A DNA stretch of 25,897 nt from Streptomyces xanthophaeus (GTDB lineage Bacteria > Actinomycetota > Actinomycetes > Streptomycetales > Streptomycetaceae). A model generated the notes under the pieces. That model was not told the origin of the DNA. It worked only from the letters and a program-made list of their open reading frames with translations, and searched no databases. This document shows positions 6,760 through 13,830 of the stretch, one piece after another. The DNA is taken from positions 1 to 25,897 of the forward strand of contig NZ_JOFT01000057.1 in the NCBI RefSeq assembly GCF_000725805.1. The letters run 5' to 3'. A program made the translations under genes and the position numbers. Positions within the stretch are counted from its first letter, which is position 1. Every line of letters begins with the position of its first letter.

Positions 6760-7665
6760 TCAGCCGTTCCGGATGCGGCGGGCCGCGTCCACGAGCTCGG
6801 CAGGGAGCGCCGGACCGGCGCATGCGTGATCGATCAGCAGGCCCCGATACGAGGCGTTCGGCAGATGCGGCGCCAGTTCGATGAGTTCGCTCAGGTCGGC
6901 GGGCGAGCCCGTCAGCCGCGCCCGGTAGGCGGCGCCGGCCGCGCGCAGGGTGAGATCAGCCGGCTCGTGCCCCAGCCCCTGATCGACCAGCCGGACCGCG
7001 GCGGTGAAGTCGCCCTGCTCGGCCCATACGTCGGCCAGGTCGAGGTACAGCGACCAGTTGGCCGGCTCCAGGAGCAGGGCGCGCTCGAACGCCGCCGCGC
7101 ACTGGCCGGCATCACTCAGCTTGCGCCACGTGCCCGCCCGCACAACTTCCGTCAGCACGATGCGTTCAACGGAGTCCGCCTGGTCGCACAGGGCGAACGA
7201 CTCGTCCGTGAGACCGCAGGCCCGCAACAAGATCGCCATCCTGGCCAGCGCCTCCGGCAGCGGCCGGCGGGCAGAGACCGCGTCGATGGCCCGGAACCAG
7301 GGCCGGAACCGTTCCCGCGTGCTCTCGGTGTCCAGCGCGTGGCCGTAGTCCATCGTCCGCATGGCCGCCTCGGCCAGCGCTTCGGCACTCACCGCACCGA
7401 GGAACCGTTCATCGCTGAACCAGGTGGCTTCGGCCCATGCGATCTCGGGTTGCGCGCCCGTGACCGAACCGATCGCGAGCGCCGCCGTGTCCATGTCGCC
7501 CTGGAGGAAACTGATGTACGACTGCGCCAGTACCTCCCGCAAGGAGTCGGCGCCTTGGAGGATCGCGGCCAGCTCCGACGGCCTGTCCTGCCACAACCGG
7601 GCAAGTACCGCATAGGGTTCGGGATCCTCGGGCGCCGAGGCGATGGCGCCCGCCAGATGGTGCAC
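6760..7665 (-). CDS. TPR-containing protein, possibly N-terminally shortened
   Basis: A 301-residue all-helical protein. A clear TPR pair lies at roughly residues 185-255 (CAAAFERALLLEPANWSLYL, LADVWAEQGDFTAAVRLVDQ). The start is doubtful. GTG 7665 is the only standard start in frame, but it has no ribosome site, and codons just upstream already read like protein (QLEWVSRGYWRTAAAA). That upstream frame is closed by a TAG at about 7710. Either a CTG start is used, or the 5' end has been lost or frameshifted; a different frame with ATG at 7732 begins MSNQAVAAGVGL. Function unknown; a binding role is inferred from the repeats. Confidence 0.7.
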   Translation of the reverse strand: MHHLAGAIASAPEDPEPYAVLARLWQDRPSELAAILQGADSLREVLAQSYISFLQGDMDTAALAIGSVTGAQPEIAWAEATWFSDERFLGAVSAEALAEAAMRTMDYGHALDTESTRERFRPWFRAIDAVSARRPLPEALARMAILLRACGLTDESFALCDQADSVERIVLTEVVRAGTWRKLSDAGQCAAAFERALLLEPANWSLYLDLADVWAEQGDFTAAVRLVDQGLGHEPADLTLRAAGAAYRARLTGSPADLSELIELAPHLPNASYRGLLIDHACAGPALPAELVDAARRIRNG

Positions 7666-7947
7666 GGCTGCCGCCGCAGTGCGCCAGTACCCGCGCGAGA
7701 CCCACTCCAGCTGCTACCGCCTGATTCGACATCGCCCGAGGATATCCGGGACCCGGGCCCGGCCCGCCCCGGCCCGGCTCTTGCCCCCGTCCCCAGCGCC
7801 TGCCCCCGCGGTCCGGTCGTCCGTCGGCCCGTCACCCTCGGCTCGTGGGACGGGATGCCGGGGACCTGCTCCGGCGGGAGACGGGCAGCACCCGGCTGCT
7901 GACCGTCTCCCGGCGGTGCCGGCGGTGCCGTCGGTGGGAGGCCGAGC

Positions 7948-8484
7948 TCAGTAGGCGTGTCCCGCATGGGCGAGCGCCTGCTTCAGCAGCACGCCGTGCC
8001 CGCCCGGCATCTCGTTCTGCACGGACGGGGAAGCCGCCTCCTGCGGACTGAGCCAGACCAGGTCCAGCGCGTCCTGCCGGGGGCGGCAGTCACCGGCCAC
8101 CGGCACGATGTAGGCCAGGGACACCGCGTGCTGCCGCGGGTCGTGGTAGGAGGTGACGCCCGCTGTGGGGAAGTACTCGGCGACGGTGAAGGGCTGGAGG
8201 GAGGCGGGGACGCGCGGCAGGGCCACCGGGCCGAGGTCCTTCTCCAGGTGGCGCAGCAGCGCGTCACGGACCCGCTCGTGGTGCAGGACGCGACCGGACA
8301 CGAGGGTCCGGCTGACCGTTCCGTCCGGTCCGATGCGCAGCAGCAGCCCGATGCTGGTGACTTCGCCGCTGTCGTCCACGCGTACGGGTACGGCCTCTAC
8401 GTACAGGATCGGCATCCGGGCCCGGGCCGTTTCCAGCTCATCCGTGGTCAGCCAGCCGGGCGTGGTCTCGGTCGTGTCAGACAT
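7948..8484 (-). CDS. Nudix-fold protein of DUF4916 type with degenerate Nudix box
   Basis: A 178-residue protein. The line ILYVEAVPVRVDDSGEVTSI followed by GLLLRIGPDGTVSRTLVSGR is the usual Nudix beta-sheet entry. The box reads G64-x5-E70-x7-R78-H-L-E81-K82-D83-L-G85, against the consensus GX5EX7REUXEEXGU. The R-E pair is R-H and the metal-binding E-E pair is K-D, so classical pyrophosphohydrolase activity is doubtful. The C-terminal VAGDCRPRQDALDLVWLSPQ and GGHGVLLKQALAHAG parts are typical of this actinobacterial subgroup. ATG 8484 is chosen because TATGAT lies 6 nt upstream. It may bind nucleotides without hydrolysing them. Confidence 0.85.
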   Translation of the reverse strand: MSDTTETTPGWLTTDELETARARMPILYVEAVPVRVDDSGEVTSIGLLLRIGPDGTVSRTLVSGRVLHHERVRDALLRHLEKDLGPVALPRVPASLQPFTVAEYFPTAGVTSYHDPRQHAVSLAYIVPVAGDCRPRQDALDLVWLSPQEAASPSVQNEMPGGHGVLLKQALAHAGHAY

Positions 8485-8490
8485 TGCGTG

Positions 8491-8496
8491 ATCATA
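8491..8496 (-). promoter_or_regulatory. TATGAT -10 box, leaderless-type
   Basis: TATGAT on the minus strand, 6 nt before the ATG at 8484, is a near-consensus -10 box with leaderless spacing. Confidence 0.6.
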
Positions 8497-8530
8497 CTTT
8501 CCGGGTGCGGCGGCCGCAGGGTCCACGGGC

Positions 8531-8595
8531 CAGTTCGGGTAAGGCGATTCGGTAACGCGATGTGGTGAAGCGATTCGGTAAGGCGATTCCTACCA
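8531..8595. repeat. Five degenerate 13-bp tandem repeats
   Basis: Units start at 8531, 8544, 8557, 8570 and 8583. The best copies are GCGATTCGGTAAC (8544) and GCGATTCGGTAAG (8570). GCGATGTGGTGAA (8557) is intermediate, and the first and last are degenerate. The array lies 47-111 bp upstream of the Nudix gene start and about 210 bp before the ACP-like ORF. It could be iterated protein-binding sites or a simple satellite. The rest of the 8485-8802 gap, apart from the -10 box at 8491-8496, shows nothing recognisable. Confidence 0.7.
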
Positions 8596-8802
8596 GTCTC
8601 GCTCCACGGCACGGCCGAACTGCCTCCTCCGTCCGCAGACCGGTCGGCTTCGGGCACGCGCAGGACCCGTGTGGGTGACGCCGGGAATGCGGCGGGCCCG
8701 TCAGGCGGCGGTGTGGCACGACCGGATAGGACACCGACAAGAATCCGCGGCCGCTTCTGGTGAAGATCACCATCACCGGTTCGGGCTCGGCTCCCCGAGG
8801 AT

Positions 8803-9000
8803 GTGAGCAGGGCCCATCCGGAGCGAGACCGGGGGCATCACCAGCCCCGCCTGATCGCCGCCCTGGAGGGCACGTTCGGCCTCGTCATGCCCGATGAGGC
8901 CACCGGCCTGCTGGAAACCGTCGACGACGTCCGCCGCTGCGTGGAACCGCTCACTGCTGCTGCGCGTACGATCCCCGCACCCGAAGGACCCCACGAGTGA
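8803..9000 (+). pseudogene. Acyl-carrier-protein-like remnant lacking the attachment serine
   Basis: A 65-codon frame (GTG 8803, weak GAGG upstream) whose core RLIAALEGTFGLVMPDEATG then LLETVDDVRRCVEPL matches helices II to IV of acyl carrier proteins. Helix I and the DSL phosphopantetheine motif are absent in this frame, where the equivalent site reads GHHQP. In a neighbouring frame the same bases read GGITSPA, so a frameshift may have removed the serine. The stop overlaps the fabV start as GTGA. A carrier protein next to an enoyl reductase makes metabolic sense, but as it stands this product could not carry an acyl chain. It may also be a reduced gene kept for coupling to fabV. Confidence 0.5.
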
Positions 9001-10202
9001 GCCTCCGCGAGATCAAGCCCGGCAACCGCGGCTACCTCTACGTCAACAGCCATCCGACCGGCTGCGCAGCGGTGGTCGACCGCATGTGGCAGCAGACGCC
9101 CGAGCCCGCCGGTGACCGGCCCGGCCCGGTCGCACTCGTCATCGGCTCCAGCGCCGGCTACGGGCTGGCCGCGACCCTGGTCGGCCTGCGCGCCCACCGG
9201 ATGCGCGGGCTCGGCATCGCCTTCGAGTCCGCCGAGACCGAGCGCCGCACCGCCGGCGCGGGCTGGTACCGCACCGCGCGGACCGCCGAACTCGCCGCCG
9301 GGGCCGGCGCCGACTTCACCTTCCTCAACGGCGACGCCTTCTCCGACGGCGTCAAGGACGAGGCCGCCGAGCAGCTCGCCGCCCGATTCGGCAAGATCGA
9401 CCTGCTGATCTACAGCATCGCGGCCCCGCGTCGCACGGACCCGCTGACCGGCGAGGTCCACCGCTCCGTCATCAAGCCGCTCGGCGCCGACTACCGGGCC
9501 AAGACCCTCGTGTTCGAGGACGGAGTCCCGCAGACCGGCGAACTGCACCTGCAGGCCGCGGACGAGGCCGAGCGCGATGCGACCGTGCAGGTCATGGGCG
9601 GCGCCGACTGGCAGTTGTGGATCGACTTCCTGCAGTCCAGGGGCCTGCTCGCCGACGGCTTCCAGACCGTCGCCCTCTCCTACGTCGGCTCCGACATCAC
9701 CGCCCCCATCTACCGGGCCGGAACCATCGGCGCCGCCAAGCAGCACCTGGAAGACACCGCCCGCGCCATCAGCACCCAGCTCAAGGGCACGGGCCACGCC
9801 CACACCGTCGTCGCGGGCGCTGCCGTCACCCAGGCCTCCACCGCCATCCCGAGCATCGCGCTCTACACCAGCATCCTCCACCGGGTCACCGGTGACGGCT
9901 GGCAGACCACGGTGGACCAGGCGACGGCCCTGTGGAACCAGCTCGCCGGTGACACCGCGCTCGACCTGGACGACCAGGACCGCATCCGGCTGGACGGGTG
10001 GGAGATGCACCCCGAGGTCCAGGCCGCCGTCCGCGCCGCATGGGACCGCATCGACTCCGACACCATGGCCGCCGACGCCGACACCAGCTGGTTCCGCGAC
10101 CAGGTCGGCCGGCTCTACGGCTGGGACGTCCCCGGCGTCGACTACGAGCGCGAAGCCGAGACCACCGTCGCGTGGCCCGTCTCCCCGTCGTCTGAGGCCT
10201 GA
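8997..10202 (+). CDS. fabV: Trans-2-enoyl-ACP/CoA reductase FabV
   Basis: A 401-residue protein matching FabV-type NADH-dependent enoyl reductases, which catalyse the last step of fatty-acid elongation and are known in other bacteria for triclosan insensitivity. Visible features: the N-terminal NRGYLYVNSHPTGC, a cofactor loop GSSAGYG at 50-56, GWYRTARTAE, NGDAF at 111-115, IDLLIYSIAAPRR, and the catalytic pair Y239-x8-K248 in PIYRAGTIGAAK. Length equals that of the family (about 400). GTG 8997 has a GAAGGA ribosome site at 8983-8988, and TACGAT at 8967-8972 may be its own -10 box inside the upstream remnant. Other fatty-acid genes are absent, so it is a stand-alone isozyme. A heptamer repeat spans its stop codon. 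Confidence 0.93.
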   Translation: MSLREIKPGNRGYLYVNSHPTGCAAVVDRMWQQTPEPAGDRPGPVALVIGSSAGYGLAATLVGLRAHRMRGLGIAFESAETERRTAGAGWYRTARTAELAAGAGADFTFLNGDAFSDGVKDEAAEQLAARFGKIDLLIYSIAAPRRTDPLTGEVHRSVIKPLGADYRAKTLVFEDGVPQTGELHLQAADEAERDATVQVMGGADWQLWIDFLQSRGLLADGFQTVALSYVGSDITAPIYRAGTIGAAKQHLEDTARAISTQLKGTGHAHTVVAGAAVTQASTAIPSIALYTSILHRVTGDGWQTTVDQATALWNQLAGDTALDLDDQDRIRLDGWEMHPEVQAAVRAAWDRIDSDTMAADADTSWFRDQVGRLYGWDVPGVDYEREAETTVAWPVSPSSEA

Positions 10203-10236
10203 CGTCTGAGACCTGACGTCTGAGGTCTGAGGTCTG
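10190..10236. repeat. GTCTGAG-type heptamer array across the fabV stop
   Basis: About 6.7 units of a 7-bp repeat: GTCTGAG, GCCTGAC, GTCTGAG, ACCTGAC, GTCTGAG, GTCTGAG, then GTCTG. The fabV TGA at 10200-10202 belongs to the second unit, and every unit contains TGA. Because 7 is not a multiple of 3, the stops cover all three frames. Confidence 0.9.
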
Positions 10237-10253
10237 CGCGGGCGGGCGTCGGC

Positions 10254-10283
10254 TTGATAGGCAAGTGGAAGGTTGCCTATGAT
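10254..10283 (+). promoter_or_regulatory. Promoter with embedded 24-bp operator for the ArsR operon
   Basis: A near-consensus promoter, TTGATA (10254-10259), 18-nt spacer, TATGAT (10278-10283). Inside it lies a perfect inverted repeat ATAGGCAA (10257-10264), 8-nt spacer, TTGCCTAT (10273-10280), overlapping both boxes. The start GTG follows the -10 box by 6 nt. Repressor binding here would block RNA polymerase directly. It is probably the autoregulatory operator of the ArsR-type protein. Confidence 0.8.
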
Positions 10284-10289
10284 GGGGTC

Positions 10290-10592
10290 GTGGCCGACGA
10301 CCTCTTCAAAGCCCTGGCCGACCCCACCCGCCGCACCATCCTCGACGAGCTCATGGACAGGTCCGGACAGACACTGTTCGAGATCTGCGCGCGGCTGAGC
10401 ATGAAGCACCAGCTCGGCATCTCGCGCCAGGCGGTCTCCCAGCACCTCGCGGTACTGGAGGCCGCCGGACTCGTTGAGACCCGGCGGGAAGGCCGCTACA
10501 AGTTCCACGACCTGAACACGGCTCCACTGCGGCAGATCGCCGAGCGGTGGCCCGATCCCGCCCCATCCGGACCAGAGGAGACCACCCCATGA
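10290..10592 (+). CDS. ArsR-family winged-helix transcriptional repressor
   Basis: A 100-residue regulator starting VADDLFKALADPTRRTILDE, the standard first helices of metal- and stress-type ArsR repressors. The recognition part is at about 28-65 (LFEICARLSMKHQLGISRQA then VSQHLAVLEAAGLVETRREG), followed by the wing GRYKFHDLNTAPL. No CxC metal site is present, so it is not a classical arsenic or cadmium sensor. Similar proteins precede VOC or SRPBCC genes and sense other signals. GTG 10290 is preferred over the upstream TTG because that TTG is part of the -35 box. Its stop overlaps the VOC start (ATGA), giving translational coupling. The palindrome in its own promoter suggests autorepression. 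Confidence 0.92.
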   Translation: MADDLFKALADPTRRTILDELMDRSGQTLFEICARLSMKHQLGISRQAVSQHLAVLEAAGLVETRREGRYKFHDLNTAPLRQIAERWPDPAPSGPEETTP

Positions 10593-10981
10593 AGATCCAC
10601 CTGACCAGCGTCTTCGTCGACGACCAGGCGAAGGCCCTGCACTTCTACACCGAGATCCTCGGCTTCGTGAAGAAGCACGACGTCCCGGTGGGGGAGAAGG
10701 ACCGCTGGCTGACCGTCGTCTCGCCCGACGAGCCCGGCGGTACCGAACTCCTCCTGGAGCCCGCCGGCCACCCGGCCGTCAAGCCCTACCGCGACGCGCT
10801 CATCAAGGACGGGATTCCGCTTGCCCAGTTCGCCGTCGAGGACGTGGACGCGGAGTACGAGCGTCTGAGCGGCCTCGGGGTCCGCTTCACCCAGGAGCCC
10901 CTCGCCATGGGCCCCGTCACCACCGCCGTCTTCGACGACACCTGCGGCAACCTGATCCAGATCGCGACGAAGCCGCAGTAG
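10589..10981 (+). CDS. VOC-family protein (glyoxalase/bleomycin-resistance fold)
   Basis: A 130-residue single-copy VOC protein. It begins MKIHLTSVFVDDQAKALHFY, with TEILGFVKKHDVPVGEKDRW as the first beta-alpha-beta unit. The second unit is LAQFAVEDVDAEYERLSGLG through VTTAVFDDTCGNLIQIATKP, the usual family ending. It probably dimerises to form the active or binding pocket; substrate unknown. It is coupled to the upstream ArsR gene by ATGA overlap and shares its promoter, so it is probably derepressed by the same signal. Such pairs are often linked to detoxification of small electrophiles or drugs, which is inference here. Confidence 0.9.
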   Translation: MKIHLTSVFVDDQAKALHFYTEILGFVKKHDVPVGEKDRWLTVVSPDEPGGTELLLEPAGHPAVKPYRDALIKDGIPLAQFAVEDVDAEYERLSGLGVRFTQEPLAMGPVTTAVFDDTCGNLIQIATKPQ

Positions 10982-11009
10982 GCCAGCCGACCCCGCCGCC
11001 GACCCCTCC

Positions 11010-11030
11010 GGCGCGGCGCCTCACCGCGCC
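11010..11030. terminator. Hairpin between VOC and methyltransferase genes
   Basis: GGCGCGG (11010-11016), a 7-nt loop, then CCGCGCC (11024-11030): a perfect 7-bp stem in the 55-bp gap between convergent genes. Confidence 0.5.
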
Positions 11031-11036
11031 CGCGTG

Positions 11037-11807
11037 CTACTGCTCGGCGCACCTGCGCGCGAGATGCACCGTGATGTCGGCGGTGATCTCGACGGTCTCG
11101 GGCAGGACCCGCCCGATCCGGCCGAACACCTGCTGCTGCTCGGAGACCGGCAGCACGAGGTAGGCCGAGACGGTCGAGAGATGGCCCAGGTAGTCGTGAG
11201 CACTCATCGTCAAGCGCCGTTCGATCACGCACTGGCGCACCCCGGTGAACAACCGGGGCCATCGGAGCAGCTCCGTACCCGGCCACTGCATGTCATGCCC
11301 CGGAGGCGTCCCGTCCGGGGACGGGACCTCGTCGCTGTCCAGGAACGGCGCCCGCGCCGTGCGAACGGCCTCCTCCACGGCGGGGTCGGCAAGCCGGACC
11401 GGCCCGCCGAAGGAGGCGAACACGCCACCCGGCTCCAGCAGCGCCGCCACCCGCGGCCACCGACCCTCCGGAACCGTCCAATGCAGTGCCGCTGCCGCAT
11501 ACACCAGGCCGTACCTCTCGCCCGGGCGCACGTCCTCGAAGGCTGCGCGCACCCTCCGCACGTCCGCCGGGACGTGCTTGCGCAGCTCGTCGATCATGGC
11601 CCGGTCGGGCTCGGTCGCGGTGACCGCGATCCCGTGGCGGGCGAACAGGCGGGTCGCCTTGCCCGTCCCGGCGCCGATCTCGAGGGCCGTCCGGACCGGA
11701 CGGCCCGCGTACGCCGTCACCACGTCGAACAGCTCCACGGGATACCCCGGCCGGAACCGTTCGTACGCTTGTGCCCTCGCTCCGAAGCTGCGTGCACGCT
11801 CAGACAT
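11037..11807 (-). CDS. Class I SAM-dependent methyltransferase
   Basis: A 256-residue Rossmann methyltransferase. The N-terminal SFGARAQAYERFRPGYPVEL is common to a Streptomyces subgroup, and motif I is LEIGAGTGKATRLFARHGIA (residues 42-61) with the GxGxG cofactor loop at 45-49. TATEPDRAMIDEL holds the acidic residue for the ribose hydroxyls, and LVYAAAALHWTVPEGRW is the post-motif region seen in ubiE/type-11 enzymes. ATG 11807 (MSERARSFG) is chosen; an ATG three codons earlier is possible. Substrate unknown, probably a small molecule. It is monocistronic and divergent from the 12145 gene. Confidence 0.9.
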   Translation of the reverse strand: MSERARSFGARAQAYERFRPGYPVELFDVVTAYAGRPVRTALEIGAGTGKATRLFARHGIAVTATEPDRAMIDELRKHVPADVRRVRAAFEDVRPGERYGLVYAAAALHWTVPEGRWPRVAALLEPGGVFASFGGPVRLADPAVEEAVRTARAPFLDSDEVPSPDGTPPGHDMQWPGTELLRWPRLFTGVRQCVIERRLTMSAHDYLGHLSTVSAYLVLPVSEQQQVFGRIGRVLPETVEITADITVHLARRCAEQ

Positions 11808-12144
11808 GCCGAGCATCCTGGCACGAGGGGCGGCGGTGGCACCCCGGCCGACGGTGACGACGAGGTCCGTCCGGTCCCTCGACGAACCACCGCGCGACTG
11901 ATATCCGTGTGTCAGTGATCTTGCCGAGGGGCGATCACGCCACGCCCGGCACCGCCCGTCCCCACAACGGCACGCCTGCCGGCCGGCGGCGGAACGGCAA
12001 CACCAGCGGCACATCGCAGATCATGTACGGGACAGGCCGGGGGAAGCGCGCCGCCGGGGAGCACGGCCCGGCCCTCGGGCGTTGGACCGTGAGAGGGAGC
12101 GATGTCGCGTGCACACTGCACACCCGAGTGATGAGGAGGACCCG
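11808..12144. other. Divergent intergenic region, 337 bp
   Basis: It separates two divergent genes and so should hold both promoters, but no convincing -35/-10 pair is seen. A 6-bp inverted repeat GTGATC (11915-11920), 12 nt, GATCAC (11933-11938) and a small GTGCA-CAC-TGCAC palindrome near 12109-12121 are the only patterned elements. A GAGGAGG ribosome site for the 12145 gene lies at its end. Confidence 0.5.
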
Positions 12145-12876
12145 ATGAGCACGGCCGACGAGGGACGGCAGTGGCCGGACGAGGTCAGTGTCGACAACGC
12201 GAGGACGACGCTGCTGCAGCTCCTCGCGCGGGCGGGGGTCCCTTCAGGTGACGCGTGGCAACTGATCGGGCTCGTGGAGGCGGGTGCGCTGGCCCTCGCG
12301 CACGAGGAGCTGAGCAGCGGCGAGCGGAGCGCGCCGGGGGACAAGGGCGAGGCGTACGAGGCGGGCTGGCTCGACGGCGCCGGGGACCTGCTGGAGAAGC
12401 TCGGCGGGGTTGCCGAACGGACCCTGCGGGAAGTCGTGGGACCGGACGGGCAGTCCGGCCCGGCTGCGGAGCGTCCCCGGGCCGGGCGTATGGAGGTGCA
12501 GCGGGCACAGGTGGCGGTCACGCCCCTGTACCTTTCCTTCACCGTGGTCTCGGAGCTGGATCCGGAGGTGACCGAGGAGGTGCTGGCCGCCGTCCTCGGG
12601 ACGATGAGCCCCCGGCAGCGGGCCAGGTACGCCGGGCGGCTGGCGGAGTTCGTAGCGACCCACCGGGCCCGGCTGGAGCGGCTCTTCGGGGCGTTCGGAC
12701 CGGGCAGCGGCATCACGGTGCACGGCCGCTACTCGCTCGTCCACTCCGCCACCAGCATCGCCGTACTGGAGCGGCTCGTCACCGCCCCGCAGACCCTGCG
12801 GGAGGAGTGGGACGCCGCGGAGCTGCCGCCGGCATGGCTGGACGGGCTGACGGCGGCCTGGAACGCTCCGGCCTGA
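12145..12876 (+). CDS. Hypothetical protein, 243 residues, helical
   Basis: ATG 12145 follows a strong GAGGAGG site. The protein is predicted soluble and mostly helical: VDNARTTLLQLLARAGVPSG, AWQLIGLVEAGALALAHEEL, and MSPRQRARYAGRLAEFVATH. A Gly/Pro/Arg-rich linker at about 97-117 divides it into two parts. There is no transmembrane segment, catalytic motif or known domain. In frame, a longer version would begin at 12082 but lacks a ribosome site. It stands alone. Function not recognised. Confidence 0.75.
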   Translation: MSTADEGRQWPDEVSVDNARTTLLQLLARAGVPSGDAWQLIGLVEAGALALAHEELSSGERSAPGDKGEAYEAGWLDGAGDLLEKLGGVAERTLREVVGPDGQSGPAAERPRAGRMEVQRAQVAVTPLYLSFTVVSELDPEVTEEVLAAVLGTMSPRQRARYAGRLAEFVATHRARLERLFGAFGPGSGITVHGRYSLVHSATSIAVLERLVTAPQTLREEWDAAELPPAWLDGLTAAWNAPA

Positions 12877-13220
12877 CCGCCGCCTTCGGCTCCTGCCCGC
12901 GCACGCGGTGCGGCTGCCGCGGTCCGGTCCGTCCCCGCCGCCCCGCCGGCCCGGCTGCCTTCCTGCGGGTGAACTCCGGGCAACGAGCCCCCCGTCCGGG
13001 GCATGGCGGGACAACGCCGCGGGCAGCCAAGGCGGGCGGCGCCCGGAACGCGCCCGGCCGGCCGTGAACACGGCTGAGGAAGACCGAAGACGAACCCGCG
13101 AAGCCCGCTCCCACCCGGCCCTGAGCCTTCTGCGCCCTCGCGGAAGGCACGGCGCAGGCCGTCCTCGTCCGGGAACGGCCGGACGCCCCGGCACACCACC
13201 CCTACGACCGGAGGAACCCG
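12877..13220. other. Intergenic region, 344 bp, no gene seen
   Basis: No frame has both a plausible start and convincing protein character. A weak GCCCC-N6-GGGGC hairpin (12987-13002) could end transcription of the 12145 gene. A GGAGG ribosome site for the next gene is at its right end. Confidence 0.4.
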
Positions 13221-13724
13221 ATGACCACCGACCTCGACCTGGTGTTCGCCCGCGAGCCGCTTCCCGCACCCGCGTCCCGCGGGCCGTCCGTCTTCCTGGC
13301 CGGTCCCAGCCCGCGCGCCGCGAACCCCGTCCCGTCCTGGCGGCCCGCTGCCATCGCCGCGCTGGCCGAACGGTGGACCCGAGCAGAGCCCCTGACGGTC
13401 CTGAACCCCGAATCCCGCGACGGGTCCCGGCCCGCGCACTACGACGACCAGGTCGACTGGGAGATCCGCGCCCGCGAGGCTGCCACCGCGATCCTCTTCT
13501 GGATCCCCCGCGACGTGAAGACGCTGCCGGGCTTCACCACCAACGTGGAATTCGGCCTCGACGTCACCACGGGCAAGGCCGTGCTCGGCTGCCCGCCCGA
13601 CTGCCCGAACCCCGAGCGGAACCGCTACCTGATCCACGTCGCCCGGCGCCACGGCGTACCGGTGCGGGACACCCTCGGCGACACGGTGGCCGCCGCGCTG
13701 AGCCTCATCACGGCAGCGAAGTAG
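13221..13724 (+). CDS. Nucleoside 2-deoxyribosyltransferase-like protein
   Basis: A 167-residue protein with the flavodoxin-like fold of the nucleoside 2-deoxyribosyltransferase-like family (PF15891 type). It shows VFLAGPSP (24-31), the nucleotide-edge segment YDDQVDWEIRAREAATAILF (74-93), and FTTNVEFGLDVTTGKAVLGC (105-124), where E110 is placed like the catalytic glutamate of true transferases. CPPDCPNPERNRYLIHVARR follows. The family transfers or hydrolyses (deoxy)ribosyl groups of nucleosides, but many members are uncharacterised. A GGAGG site lies just before ATG 13221. It is monocistronic, followed by a strong hairpin. Confidence 0.85.
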   Translation: MTTDLDLVFAREPLPAPASRGPSVFLAGPSPRAANPVPSWRPAAIAALAERWTRAEPLTVLNPESRDGSRPAHYDDQVDWEIRAREAATAILFWIPRDVKTLPGFTTNVEFGLDVTTGKAVLGCPPDCPNPERNRYLIHVARRHGVPVRDTLGDTVAAALSLITAAK

Positions 13725-13734
13725 CCGCCGGTCA

Positions 13735-13769
13735 CCGGCCGTCCGGCGGATCAGGGAGCGGACGGCCGG
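13735..13769 (+). terminator. 11-bp stem hairpin terminator
   Basis: CCGGCCGTCCG (13735-13745), a 13-nt loop, then CGGACGGCCGG (13759-13769): a perfect 11-bp stem starting 10 nt after the stop of the deoxyribosyltransferase-like gene. Confidence 0.7.
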
Positions 13770-13816
13770 AGCCGGGGGCGGCCGATATCGTCCGGCGTCC
13801 CCTGCCCGGGCACTGG

Positions 13817-13822
13817 TAGCGT
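13817..13822 (+). promoter_or_regulatory. TAGCGT -10 box, leaderless-type
   Basis: TAGCGT lies 8 nt before ATG 13831 with no ribosome site between them, immediately downstream of the preceding terminator. Confidence 0.4.
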
Positions 13823-13830
13823 CCCGGCGC

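Noticed and set aside
8531..8595. CRISPR array
   Set aside because: Units are contiguous 13-mers without spacers, and no cas genes are present.
8838..10508. 556-codon minus-strand open frame
   Set aside because: Antisense to fabV and the ArsR gene; Gly/Val/Asp-rich shadow without motifs or ribosome site.
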